Shown here piece by piece: positions 1 through 8,100 of a DNA stretch of 8,695 bases. Both the position numbers and the translations under genes were made by a program. How positions within the stretch are numbered: the stretch's first letter is position 1; each line of letters opens with the position of its first letter. Origin of the DNA: Pirellulales bacterium (lineage in GTDB: Bacteria; Planctomycetota; Planctomycetia; Pirellulales; JAICIG01). The notes under the pieces were generated by a model. That model did not search any database, had not been told where the DNA came from, and saw only the letters and a program-made list of their open reading frames with translations. Location: positions 1 through 8,695 of the forward strand of contig JAICIG010000343.1 of NCBI GenBank assembly GCA_025924495.1, given 5' to 3'.

Positions 1-1917
1 CGCTGGATCGCCGAGGGCGCTGAGTATCAGCCGCATTGGTCGTACCTGCCGCCCAGGCGGAGCCCGCCGCCGGAAGTCGGTGCAAGCAATTGGCCTGTCG
101 GTACGATTGATCGGTTTTTACTCCATCGACTGCAACAAGAACGCTTGGCGCCGTCGCCTGCGGCCGACCCGATCACGCTCTACCGCCGGTTGCATTTTGA
201 TTTGACCGGCTTGCCCCCTTCGCCCGCCGAAGTCGCCCAGTTCGTGCGCGACCCGAGCGATGAGGCTTACGAGCGGCTTATCGAGCGGTTGCTTGCGTCG
301 CCCCATTATGGCGAACGGATGGCGATGTACTGGCTCGATCTGGTGCGCTACGCCAACACCGTCGGCTATCACGGCGACCAGGAGCACGCCATCGCTCCTT
401 ACCGCGACTACGTTATCAAAGCCTTCAACGAAAACCTCCCCTTCGACCGCTTCACGGCCGAACAACTGGCTGGCGACCTGCTGGCAGCCGTGCAGCCCGC
501 CGACGTTGCAATGCGAGAGCGGATCGCCTCGGGCTACAACCGCCTGCTGCAAACCTCGCACGAAGGAGGCGTGCAGAAAAAGGAATACCTGCACAAATAC
601 GATGCCGATCGTGTCCGCAATCTCTCGTCGGTCTGGCTCGGCGCCACGCTCGGTTGCGCCGAATGCCACGATCACAAGTACGATCCGTTCACGCAGCGAG
701 ATTTCTACAGTCTGGCCGCATTTTTTGCCGACGTCGACGACGATCGCACGTTCAAAGGGGGCGACACGACGCCCACCAAGCGCGAGCCGGAGATCATGGC
801 GCCGTCGCTGCTCGATCCTTCGGCGCCGCCGCGGCGGACGATGGTCGCAGAAGCCGCCGCGCCGCGCACGATTCGCGTCTTGCATCGTGGCGATTGGATG
901 GATGAGTCGGGCGAGATCGTGACGGCGGCCACACCTGCTTTTCTGCCGCAGCTCTTAACTGCCGATCGCCGCGCCACGCGACTCGATCTGGCGAATTGGC
1001 TCGCCTCAGCCGAAAACCCGCTGACCGCGCGAGTTTTTGTCAATCGCGTCTGGTACTTGTTCTTCGGCGTCGGGCTGGCGCCATCGCTTGAAGATTTCGG
1101 CGCGCAGGGCGAGTGGCCGACGCATCCCGAATTGCTCGACTGGTTGGCGGTGGAATTCCGCGAAAGCGGCTGGGATGTCAAGCATCTGGTGCGGCTGATC
1201 GTCCATTCGCGGGCCTATCGGCAATCTTCGCTCGTCTCCGACGAACTTCGCCAGCGCGATCCGGAAAATCGCATGTTCGCGCGGCAGTCGGCGTTTCGCT
1301 TGCCCGCCGAAATGATTCGCGATAGCGCGCTTAAGGCAAGCGGGCTACTCGTACTGGCGCTAGGCGGCGATACGTCGCACCCGTATCAGCCCGAGGATTA
1401 CTATCAATTCTTGAATTTCCCCAAACGCAAGTACCAAGCCGACCGGGACGCCAATCAGTATCGCCGCGGCGTGTATGTGCACTGGCAGCGGCAGTTCTTG
1501 CATCCGATGCTCAAAGCATTCGACGCTCCCTCGCGCGAAGAGTGCACGGTGCGGCGGCCGCAGAGCAACACGCCCCTGGCAGCACTGACGCTATTGAACG
1601 ATCCCAGCTTTATCGAAGCTGCGAGAGTCTTCGCTGCACGAGTGCTGCGAGAAGCCAGCGGCAACGAAACGGAGCGAATCCGTTGGGCCTGGCAGACCGT
1701 GCTGTCGCGCGAGCCCGCCGGCGAAGAGATCGCCGTGCTCGAGCGATTGTATCGCCACTATCTCGAGCGCTATCGAGCGGATCCGGAGGCGGCCAAGAAG
1801 CTGCTTGGCGTGGGGCTGACGCCGCAACCGGCGGACGTTGATGCTGCGGAACTAGCCGCCTGGACTTCGGTGGCCCGAGCGATCTTCAACCTGCACGAAA
1901 CGATCACCCGATCTTGA
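1..1917 (+). CDS. PSCyt2-PSD1 (DUF1549/DUF1553) cytochrome-like protein, 5' partial
   Basis: The frame is open from base 1 to the TGA at 1915-1917 (638 visible residues), so the start lies left of the window. A TTG at 145 is not a credible start because conserved family sequence continues upstream of it (WIAEGAEYQPHWSYLPP, then IDRFLLHRL). That upstream stretch resembles the junction between the N-terminal PSCyt1 cytochrome domain and DUF1549. DUF1549 runs from about residue 36 to 245 (RLHFDLTGLPP, SPHYGERMAMYWLDLVRYA, FDRFTAEQLAGDLL) and contains a haem-c-type motif CAECH at residues 219-223 (bases 655-669). DUF1553 runs from about residue 324 to the end (RATRLDLANWLAS, NPLTARVFVNRVWYLFFG, AQGEWPTHPELLDWLAVEF, LNLHETITR). 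It is probably exported and electron-transfer-like, but the substrate is unknown for the family. The linker between the CXXCH region and DUF1553 looks short. It is the first gene of a pair with the DUF1501 gene 3 bases downstream. Family assignment is firm; function is not. Confidence 0.95.
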   Translation, partial: RWIAEGAEYQPHWSYLPPRRSPPPEVGASNWPVGTIDRFLLHRLQQERLAPSPAADPITLYRRLHFDLTGLPPSPAEVAQFVRDPSDEAYERLIERLLASPHYGERMAMYWLDLVRYANTVGYHGDQEHAIAPYRDYVIKAFNENLPFDRFTAEQLAGDLLAAVQPADVAMRERIASGYNRLLQTSHEGGVQKKEYLHKYDADRVRNLSSVWLGATLGCAECHDHKYDPFTQRDFYSLAAFFADVDDDRTFKGGDTTPTKREPEIMAPSLLDPSAPPRRTMVAEAAAPRTIRVLHRGDWMDESGEIVTAATPAFLPQLLTADRRATRLDLANWLASAENPLTARVFVNRVWYLFFGVGLAPSLEDFGAQGEWPTHPELLDWLAVEFRESGWDVKHLVRLIVHSRAYRQSSLVSDELRQRDPENRMFARQSAFRLPAEMIRDSALKASGLLVLALGGDTSHPYQPEDYYQFLNFPKRKYQADRDANQYRRGVYVHWQRQFLHPMLKAFDAPSREECTVRRPQSNTPLAALTLLNDPSFIEAARVFAARVLREASGNETERIRWAWQTVLSREPAGEEIAVLERLYRHYLERYRADPEAAKKLLGVGLTPQPADVDAAELAAWTSVARAIFNLHETITRS

Positions 1918-1920
1918 ACC

Positions 1921-3363
1921 ATGAACGATTTCGAACGCCAACGGTTGGAAGTCAGTCGCCGGGCATTTCTTGGCCAATCGGCGCTGGGGCTGGGCGCCGC
2001 GGCATTTGCATCGCTGGCGCCGAACCTCGCATCGGCCGAGCCAGGCAGCGGCGCCGATGGCGGCGTGCTGGGCGATTTGCGACATGTGGCGCCGAAGGCC
2101 AAGCGCGTGATCTTCCTCTATATGTCGGGCGGTCCATCGCATCTCGAAACGTTCGATTACAAACCGACGCTGGAGAAACTCAACGACCAGCCGATGCCCG
2201 AATCGTTCACTCAGGGCCAGCCGATCGCTCAGTTGCAAGGCCAGCAGTTGAAATGCCTGGCGCCGCAATTCAAATTCCGCAAGCACGGCGCGTCGGGCCA
2301 GGAGATTGCCGACATTCTGCCGCACACGGCGACAATCGCGGACGAGATCGCCATCATTCGCTCGATGCACACCGACCAGATCAACCACGATCCGGCCCAC
2401 ACGGTGATGAATACCGGTACGTCGATCTCGGGCCGGCCGAGCATGGGCTCGTGGCTCACCTACGGCCTCGGCTCGGAGAGCGCCAACCTGCCCGGCTTCG
2501 TCGTGATGATGAGCGAAGGGGGACGCAATCCGCAGCCGATCTCGCAACGCATGTGGGGAAGCGGGATTTTGCCGTCGCGCTATCAAGGCGTGCCGTTCTT
2601 TTCCAAGGGAGATCCGGTTCACTATGTCGCCAATCCGCCAGGCGTCGACCGCAAGGATCAGCGCGCGCTGATTGACGCCATCGGCGAGCTGAACCGGCAG
2701 CGCAACCGAGCGCAGCCGGATGCAGAAATCGCCACGCGCGTCGCGCAATATGAGCTGGCGTTCCGCATGCAGACCAGCATTCCCGAGCTGATGGACTTAA
2801 GCGACGAGCCGCAAAACGTGCTCGATCTGTATGGCGCCAAGGGGGCCGACGGCACGTTCGCCGCCAACTGCCTGCTGGCGCGGCGCCTGGCCGAGCGCGG
2901 CGTGCGATTCATTCAGCTTTATCACCGCGATTGGGATCATCACGGCGACCTGGTGCGCTACATGAACATCTGCTGCGGCTTGTGCGATCGGCCCGCCGCG
3001 GCGTTAGTGCAGGATCTCAAGCAGCGCGGGCTGCTCGATGAAACGCTGGTCATTTGGGGCGGCGAGTTCGGACGCACTCCCATGTTCCAGGGCAAAGGTA
3101 AGGATCCAGGCCGCGACCACCACATGCGCGGCTTCTCCATGTGGTTGGCAGGCGGCGGCATCCGCGGCGGCGTGACCTATGGCGCCACCGACGAACTAGG
3201 CTATCACGCCATCGAGAATCCGGTTCACGTACGCGATCTGCACGCCACCATGCTCCATCTGCTGGGCATCGACCACCAGCGCCTGACCTTCAAGCACCAA
3301 GGCCTCGACTTCCGCCTCACCGGCGTCGAGAAAGCTCGCGTCGTGAAAGAGATTCTGGCCTGA
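1921..3363 (+). CDS. DUF1501 family protein, Tat-exported (480 aa)
   Basis: The ATG at 1921 follows the upstream stop by 3 bases, which suggests operon structure and translational coupling; I see no strong Shine-Dalgarno. The N-terminus has a twin-arginine signal: SRRAFLG at residues 12-18, a Gly/Ala-rich hydrophobic stretch, and a likely cleavage after the ASA at 37-39. The body has the features of DUF1501, a planctomycete-expanded family related to the alkaline-phosphatase/sulfatase fold. These are [11 protein letters not shown] at 69-79, a histidine/aspartate segment NHDPAHT, WDHHG at 338-342, GGEFGRTP at 380-387 and GRDHH at 397-401, then [22 protein letters not shown] and a closing GLDFRLTG. 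The Asp/His residues in these blocks are the plausible metal ligands. Length is normal for the family and there is no frameshift. Its constant partner is the upstream PSCyt2-PSD1 protein. The biochemical activity is not established; a hydrolase acting outside the cytoplasm is an inference from fold and Tat export. Confidence 0.95.
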   Translation: MNDFERQRLEVSRRAFLGQSALGLGAAAFASLAPNLASAEPGSGADGGVLGDLRHVAPKAKRVIFLYMSGGPSHLETFDYKPTLEKLNDQPMPESFTQGQPIAQLQGQQLKCLAPQFKFRKHGASGQEIADILPHTATIADEIAIIRSMHTDQINHDPAHTVMNTGTSISGRPSMGSWLTYGLGSESANLPGFVVMMSEGGRNPQPISQRMWGSGILPSRYQGVPFFSKGDPVHYVANPPGVDRKDQRALIDAIGELNRQRNRAQPDAEIATRVAQYELAFRMQTSIPELMDLSDEPQNVLDLYGAKGADGTFAANCLLARRLAERGVRFIQLYHRDWDHHGDLVRYMNICCGLCDRPAAALVQDLKQRGLLDETLVIWGGEFGRTPMFQGKGKDPGRDHHMRGFSMWLAGGGIRGGVTYGATDELGYHAIENPVHVRDLHATMLHLLGIDHQRLTFKHQGLDFRLTGVEKARVVKEILA

Positions 3364-3394
3364 ACGGCAAACACACCAACCCGAAGCAACCGTA

Positions 3395-3413
3395 GGTTAT
3401 GCTTTAGCATAAC
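3395..3413 (+). repeat. Left outer inverted repeat with internal palindrome
   Basis: AGGTTATGCTTTAGCATA (3395-3412) is the exact reverse complement of 3771-3788, so 18-bp perfect inverted repeats frame the spacer. The left copy is itself a palindrome: GTTATGCT, TT, AGCATAAC at 3396-3413 (8-bp arms, 2-base gap). A GTAG tetranucleotide overlaps its outer edge (3392-3395). The same tetranucleotide appears on the minus strand outside the right copy. Confidence 0.85.
3396..3413 (+). terminator. Possible terminator hairpin of the plus-strand operon
   Basis: An 8-bp inverted repeat with a 2-base centre starts 32 bases after the DUF1501 stop and is followed by GTTTTAC. Position fits transcription termination between convergent genes, but the stem is A/T-rich, the geometry is tight and the T-run is only four bases, so this is weak. 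Its repetition at the other end of the spacer argues it may be primarily a repeat-family end. Confidence 0.3.
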
Positions 3414-3483
3414 GTTTTACTTTGAACCGCATCCTGTAATGTGAGCCCAACGAGCGTTCTTACCCATTGCGTCGGCGCGTCTC

Positions 3484-3597
3484 GTTATGATATTAACGTC
3501 GCAATTCTTGCTGTAACGACAAGGTTCTGATTGCGGCTTTGCCGCGATATGCTATTAACGGCGAGAGTCTTGTCGCCACAACAAAAACTTTGCCGCT
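3484..3597 (+). repeat. Degenerate tandem repeat, two adjoining copies of a ~62-bp unit
   Basis: Copy A (3484-3545) and copy B (3546-3597) align at an offset of 62. Both open with TATG-N-TATTAACG (3486-3498 and 3548-3560, 12 of 13 identical). Both then share TCTTG, ACA-A-rich and TTTGCCGC blocks. Copy B has lost the GCGGC arm that precedes TTTGCCGC in copy A. No reading frame is preserved, so the repeat is a DNA or RNA feature rather than coding. Confidence 0.7.
3533..3545 (+). repeat. Small GC hairpin in repeat copy A
   Basis: GCGGC-TTT-GCCGC: a perfect 5-bp stem with a 3-base loop. The counterpart at 3756-3768 keeps both arms exactly but has CCC as the loop. Confidence 0.75.
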
Positions 3598-3610
3598 CGA
3601 ATTTGGGTGC

Positions 3611-3648
3611 CATGCTTTCACGCGAGCGTCAGCGAGCGGGTAAGCATG
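3611..3648 (+). repeat. Hairpin 1 of the 110-bp element
   Basis: CATGCTT (3611-3617) pairs with AAGCATG (3642-3648). After a T/T mismatch there is a C-G pair, another mismatch, then CGC/GCG. The loop is rich in GCGAGCG / AGCGAGC, which are near-direct repeats. The left arm overlaps the left terminal repeat, so this fold competes with pairing of the element ends. Confidence 0.6.
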
Positions 3649-3667
3649 CTACCCTTTGCGGCTACAA

Positions 3668-3702
3668 CATGCCTACGTCGGCGAGGCGCCGACGAAGGCA
3701 TG
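3668..3702 (+). repeat. Hairpin 2 of the 110-bp element
   Basis: CATGCCT (3668-3674) pairs with AGGCATG (3696-3702). After a single A/A mismatch, CGTCGGCG (3676-3683) pairs with CGCCGACG (3687-3694), leaving a 3-base AGG loop. That is 15 pairs in 35 bases, the strongest local fold in the window. It overlaps the right terminal repeat. Confidence 0.8.
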
Positions 3703-3724
3703 GCACCCAAAACGTGTTGTCAAC

Positions 3725-3777
3725 GCAGTTATTGCTGCAGCAACAAGATTTTGGTGCGGCCCCGCCGCGATATGCTA
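3725..3777 (+). repeat. Third copy of the ~62-bp unit, separated from the others
   Basis: Aligned by eye with 3501-3554, this segment matches at about 42 of 54 positions with a single one-base gap. It includes an identical 14-base block GCCGCGATATGCTA (3541-3554 and 3764-3777). A perfect palindrome TTGCTGCAGCAA lies at 3732-3743, in the place where copies A and B carry weaker TTG...CAA inverted repeats. It is separated from copy B by the 110-bp element at 3602-3711. Confidence 0.7.
3756..3768 (+). repeat. Small GC hairpin in repeat copy C
   Basis: GCGGC-CCC-GCCGC: same 5-bp arms as the hairpin at 3533-3545, with all three loop bases different. There is no following T-run on either strand, so it is not a standard terminator. 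Confidence 0.75.
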
Positions 3778-3788
3778 AAGCATAACCT
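3771..3788 (-). repeat. Right outer inverted repeat
   Basis: TATGCTAAAGCATAACCT is the exact reverse complement of 3395-3412. Its core TATGCT-AA-AGCATA (3771-3784) is itself palindromic. Just outside it, TGCGGCTAC (3788-3796; GTAGCCGCA on the minus strand) repeats a 9-base string inside the 110-bp element at 3657-3665. It lies 25 bases beyond the stop of the minus-strand DUF1501 gene, so it could also affect that transcript's 3' end. Confidence 0.8.
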
Positions 3789-3813
3789 GCGGCTACGAGG
3801 GTCGTACTCCACT

Positions 3814-5136
3814 TCACACGAACAACTCCTCAACTGGCTTGCCGCCGTCGGTGATGGGAACGGGACGATCGTCGGAGGTGTAGAGCTCCTCGAAGGGGTT
3901 GATGCCGAGCGTCCAGTAGATCGTGGCATGTAGATCAGGGATTGAGACAGGCCGGTCGACGATGTTCATGCCTAGCTCGTCGGTCGCGCCGATCGTCTTG
4001 CCAGTCTTCAATCCGCCGCCCGCCAGCGCAATGGTGAAGGCCTTCGAGTGATGGCCGCGACCGCCGCCGCCGTCAAACCCAGCGGGCCGGCCGAACTCAG
4101 TGGCCACAACCACGAGCGTCTTGTCGAGCAGCTTCTGCCGTTCGAGATCGAGCACGAGCGCCGAAAGGGCCTGGTCGAGTTCGCGAATCAGGCCGTGCTG
4201 TTCGAGAATGCCGTCGTTGTGCGTGTCCCAGCCCGTGCCGTTGATGAAGTTCAAGTTGTGCGAGACTTCGACGAATCGCACGCCGGCTTGCAGCAGCCGC
4301 CGCGAGAGCAGACAGCGCTGCCCAAACTCGCCGCCGTAGGAGTTTCGCAATTCGGCCGATTCGCGATCGAGCTGAAAGACGTTAAGAAACTGCGGGCCAG
4401 AAAGCCGCAAGGCCTCGCTGATCGTGGCATCGTAATCCTGCACGCTGCGGCCGCCGGTCGCTCGCGCTAGATATTCGGAACGAACCTGGGCGAGCAGCTT
4501 TTCGCGGCGGCTCTGGCGATTGGCGTCGATACGAGCCGGCCGGGTAAAACCGGCTGGACCCGATTCCGTGTCCGTCAGATAGATGTAACCGTCCTTCGCG
4601 CCCAAGAAGCCCGGCCCCCGCGTCACGTTCGGGTAACCGATCAACACATAGGCTGGCGCTTGTTCATTGACCGGCCCGCGCTGATTCGCAACGATCGAGC
4701 CGATCGACGGGTAGACCACCGACCCATTCGTCGGCCGGCCGGTGTGCACTCGATTGGTCGCCGCGGCGTGCTCGTCGATCACCTCGTGATGCACGGAGCG
4801 CACCAGATTGAAGCGGTCGAGAATCTCCGCGCAACGCGGCAGATGCTCGCAGACCTGCGTGCCGGCGATGGCCGTGTCGATGGCTTCGTAATAAGAGCCG
4901 GCTTTCCGCTCTTTGGGGTCGCCTTTGCGCTTCGGATCCCACGTGTCGATATGACAAGCGCCGCCGCCTAGCCAGACCATGATGCAATGCTCGGCTTGGC
5001 CGGCCGGCAGGTCGGGTTTTGCTCGTTCGGCCAATGCGGGCAAACCAGCCAGCGCCGCGCCGCCGGCCGCCAGACCGAGTCCCCCTTGGCTCGTTCGCAG
5101 CAAAAACTCGCGCCGCGTGGAAGGAAGCTCAAACAT
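3814..5136 (-). CDS. DUF1501 family protein, Tat-exported, LamG-module partner (440 aa)
   Basis: I place the start at the ATG at 5136 rather than at an in-frame codon at 5250. From 5136 the protein begins [14 protein letters not shown], a clean twin-arginine signal (TRREFL at 7-12). A GGAG ribosome-binding site lies 7 bases upstream, and the longer form would overlap the end of the upstream gene by 70 bases. A likely cleavage follows ALA at 34-36. DUF1501 blocks are [13 protein letters not shown] (57-69), a conserved [23 protein letters not shown] segment, GWDTHND (302-308), [19 protein letters not shown] (345-363) and [23 protein letters not shown]. It ends in [13 protein letters not shown]. 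It differs from the other DUF1501 protein in this window by RGHH instead of RDHH and by a different C-terminus, so it belongs to another subfamily. It is the second gene of the minus-strand pair and convergent with the first operon. Probable extracytoplasmic, metal-dependent hydrolase-like fold; activity unknown. Confidence 0.93.
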   Translation of the reverse strand: MFELPSTRREFLLRTSQGGLGLAAGGAALAGLPALAERAKPDLPAGQAEHCIMVWLGGGACHIDTWDPKRKGDPKERKAGSYYEAIDTAIAGTQVCEHLPRCAEILDRFNLVRSVHHEVIDEHAAATNRVHTGRPTNGSVVYPSIGSIVANQRGPVNEQAPAYVLIGYPNVTRGPGFLGAKDGYIYLTDTESGPAGFTRPARIDANRQSRREKLLAQVRSEYLARATGGRSVQDYDATISEALRLSGPQFLNVFQLDRESAELRNSYGGEFGQRCLLSRRLLQAGVRFVEVSHNLNFINGTGWDTHNDGILEQHGLIRELDQALSALVLDLERQKLLDKTLVVVATEFGRPAGFDGGGGRGHHSKAFTIALAGGGLKTGKTIGATDELGMNIVDRPVSIPDLHATIYWTLGINPFEELYTSDDRPVPITDGGKPVEELFV

Positions 5137-5143
5137 CGAATAT

Positions 5144-5147
5144 CTCC
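5144..5147 (-). promoter_or_regulatory. Ribosome-binding site deciding the DUF1501 start at 5136
   Basis: On the minus strand the sequence reads ACGGAGATATTCG followed by ATG. GGAG lies 7 bases before the start, in the 44-base gap after the upstream stop (5181-5183). This supports the 440-residue form. Confidence 0.7.
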
Positions 5148-5180
5148 GTACGTGTGATCGATCGCTAAGCTGCCTTGATC

Positions 5181-8100
5181 TTAAGGCAGACTGACCCACT
5201 CGGGCGAATTGACCAGCGTCCACAACATATCTTCCATCCGCTCGCGCCAATCAGGCTGCAATCGCCTGGTCGGCGGATCTCCCTGGCTCACCAACTTTTC
5301 CAGCTCAGCCTTGAACACGTTCGCCTCGGGCGCCAGATGATTCGACCATCCGACCAGCTCTCGCACCGGTTCGCGCTCGATCCGCGGCGCGCCGGTCCGC
5401 CGCTGCTCGTAACCTTCGCTCAGCAGTTCGGTCCACGCCGCGCGCTCATTCGCCGTGGGCAGACGAGACAACAACCGCTGGAAGGTCCGATCAATCAATT
5501 GCGGCAGCGGCTGCTCGGCCAGCGCTAGTTCAGTCAAAGCGCTGTCGTCCGACAAACAAGTGATGCGATCGGTCAAGATTCCGTTCGCCATGATCGCCGG
5601 TTGCAACACGGCCGGCTCTTGGCTGCGCACCGAAAGAGGATCTTGCCGCGAGCCGCGCCAACCAAAGGCCTCCATCAACGTGACGAAAGGTTGCGCCTCA
5701 GGCAGCGCCAGGCTGGGCCGATCGCGTTCGTTCGAGAGCGATGTGAAGTGCCAGGCCCGCGTCGCCTCGCCCAGGTTCAGGGAGCTGGTGTGAGGCCGGG
5801 CGCCGTCGATATCGATATTCATTGGCCCGGCGCGCAGCGGCTTGCCCGCGGCGACAAACAGCGAGTCAACGATCTGCTCGGCCGACATGCGGCGGGCAAA
5901 CGGCGCGGCGAACAGCTCCGGCTTGCCTTCTTCGGCGGCGGGGCGATCTTGCGGCACGCGCTGGTAAGTTTGCGAGTTCAGGATCAAGCGGGCCACATGC
6001 TTCAAGTCGTAACCATGGCCGATGAATTCACCCGCCAGGTAATCGAGCAACTCGGGATGCGAAGGCTTGGCGCTCTCCCAATCGTCAACAGGTTCGACCA
6101 GGCCGTAACCCAGGTAACGACGCCAAAGGCGATTGACAACCACTTGCGCGAAACGTTCGTTACGCGGCGACGTGATCAGCGCGGCGAGGCGCTCGCGGTG
6201 ATCTTTGGAATTTCGCAGCACGCCCGGCGGAAACTCCTCGCGGCTCAACTCGGGAAACGGCCATTCGGGCGAAATCTGCTGCCCCGGCTTGAGCGTGACT
6301 TCAACGATCAGCGACTTGACCGCTTCGTCCCCGCCCGGAATGGTGCTGGTGGCCGGGACCTCTTGCGAGGCGCGGCGAAGCATGGCGGCGATGCTGAACA
6401 AATCCTGCTGCAAATAATCATGATACGGGTCGTCGTGACAGCGAGCGCACTTCATCTCCACGCCAAGAAACGCCTGGCTGACGATGCGGGCCTTGACGGC
6501 CATCGGCGCATCGTCTTGCGTCGAAAGCTCGAAGCCCGCCGGTCCGCCGAAGTATTTGCTCCCTTCCATCATCACCAGCTCGGTGGCGAATCGATCGAAC
6601 GGCTTGTTGTCGAGGAACGACTCGTGAATCCACCAGCGGAACGGACCCGTGTTGCTCAATGTCGGGTTGATCAGGTTCGGGTTTTCGGCCAGCAGATCCT
6701 GCCAGTAGCCAACCCAGTTGTCGGCCCAGCCCGGATCGGCGAGCAGACGCTCGATCAGCCGCGCTCGCCGGTCGGGCAACTCGCGCTCGTGCGCAAAGTC
6801 GTCGATCTGCTCGGGCGTTGGAATCGTGCCGATCACATCGAGCGAGACGCGGCGCAGGAAGGCGTCGTTATCACACAACGGGCCAGGTTGAAGGCCTGCG
6901 TCAAGCAGCTTGCGAAGGACGAACCGATCGACGTCGTTTGTCGCTGGCGTTTCTGCCGGCAGTTGCGGTATGGCCGCAGGCGTTCGCTGCGCCAACTCCT
7001 GTCTGGCCCATTCATGCCGCGTTTGCCAGTAATTGTCCTCTTCTCGGCTCGCTTCGCGACGCGTCTCGGCGTTCAAACTGGCTAATCGTTTTCGCTCACC
7101 CGCCACATAGCCTTGCCAACCCGCGTCGGTGAGCGGCACAGCCGCTACGGGCGAGAGAATTTCAAATCCTTCGCCGAGCGCCGCCATGCTGACCGAAGTC
7201 TCGCCGAACTCGGGCCGGTGATTCTGGCCGCCGACGATCATCTCGAAGATAAACTCGTGCTCGCGGCCGTCTCCTTCGATTTCAATGTATTGCTGCGAAT
7301 CGCCTCGTGCGAGCGGCCGGATGCATGGCGCCAGGCTGGCGTCGAGCGGAACGACCTTGCCATGCCCGGTGGCCGAGATGCTGAAGAACGGAGTCTCCAG
7401 CACCTTCTGGCCGTCGAGATACAGTCGCGATGCGTTGCGGCAGCGAACCAGCAAGCGGCGCGGCCCAGCGGCGACCGTCAGTCGCGCCATCGCTCGCACC
7501 AGGAACGGATCGGAACGGTCTTCTTTCACGCCGCGCGCGGAATACTTGTTCGGAACGTCGACGAGCGCGAATGCCGGCGCCATGAAACTGCCGGTGCGCT
7601 CGATCGACGAGAACCGCCACGATTTTTTATCGGGCAGCTTCTCATAGATGTCGACCAGGATCGAGTCGGGCTCGACCCGGTCGGCCGCGAACTCGGGCAC
7701 GGGGGCCGTGTAGCGGTAGCGAGCCTGAATCCGCTCGGCCGACAGCGCGTGGCGATAGATCGCCACTTCGTCGAGCAGGCCGCGAAACGTGCTGGCATCC
7801 TGGCCGCCTAAGGAAGAGCCGATCCACAGCTCGTCGTCGTCGATCGCGGGCGCGCGGTCCGTGGCGCCGCCCATGTCCCATTTGCCGGTAACGCTTTCGC
7901 CATCGATGTAGCCTTTCAGGCTTTTCGGCTGACCGAAGACGTAGGTCACCGCGACATGGCGCCAACCGTCGCCGATGGCGAACGAGCCGTCGGAAGTCCA
8001 GCGATGCCAGTCGCCCTTTTTGCCTGAGGGCTTGTTCTCTGCCTGCTTGGCATCTGCTGCCTTGTCTTGATTGTCGTCGGCAGGTTTTTCAGCCGCCGAT

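Larger units (their letters stand above)
3602..3711. mobile_element. MITE-like / REP-like 110-bp element with 14-bp perfect terminal inverted repeats
   Basis: TTTGGGTGCCATGC at 3602-3615 is the exact reverse complement of GCATGGCACCCAAA at 3698-3711. The 110 bases between the outer ends hold two hairpins (3611-3648 and 3668-3702) and no plausible gene, so any movement would need a transposase supplied from elsewhere. It sits between copies B and C of the tandem unit as though inserted there. I see no convincing target-site duplication: the left flank ends CGAA and the right flank begins ACGT. It could be a non-autonomous insertion element or a palindromic intergenic repeat spread by another mechanism. 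Confidence 0.65.
3364..3813. other. Repeat-rich spacer between two convergent operons
   Basis: These 450 bases separate two facing stop codons. I find no credible gene: short open frames here run through palindromes and have no recognisable protein signature. The content is repetitive DNA, entered separately: outer 18-bp inverted repeats, a degenerate tandem unit of about 62 bp, small GC hairpins, and a 110-bp element with terminal inverted repeats. The stretch 3414-3448 shows no clear structure. Bases 3449-3484 may be a worn, shortened further copy of the tandem unit (shared AACG, TTCTT, ATTGCG and TATG blocks in the same order). The region is visibly more A/T-rich than the flanking genes. 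Confidence 0.85.

Noticed and set aside
145..147. TTG as the start of the first gene
   Set aside because: Conserved DUF1549-family sequence continues in frame to base 1, so the gene is truncated by the window edge.
1852..2748. A 298-codon open frame on the minus strand across the gene junction and the first DUF1501 gene
   Set aside because: Shadow of two real genes in the opposite strand; Arg-rich composition and no family signature.
3484..3777. Possible CRISPR array
   Set aside because: The units are diverged, unevenly spaced and adjoin directly without unique spacers of constant length, and no cas genes are present.
3395..3788. Integron attC-like sites suggested by GTTA...TAAC palindromes
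   Set aside because: GTTATGC does not fit the GTTRRRY core, the arms are symmetric without the attC bulges, and there is no integrase or cassette-sized gene.
3531..3933. Short plus-strand open frames in the convergent spacer (3531-3785 and 3607-3933)
   Set aside because: They run through the palindromic repeats or into the antisense of the second DUF1501 gene, and their translations are low-quality with no recognisable motif.
5137..5250. Longer form of the minus-strand DUF1501 protein starting at 5250 (38 extra residues)
   Set aside because: It would overlap the end of the upstream gene, would bury the Tat signal, and lacks the clear GGAG site found before the ATG at 5136.
5601..7085. A 494-codon open frame on the plus strand, antisense to the large LamG-DUF1549 gene
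   Set aside because: It overlaps firmly identified coding sequence, is rich in Arg/Gln/Gly/Val as expected of GC-rich antisense translation, and shows no recognisable domain or signal.
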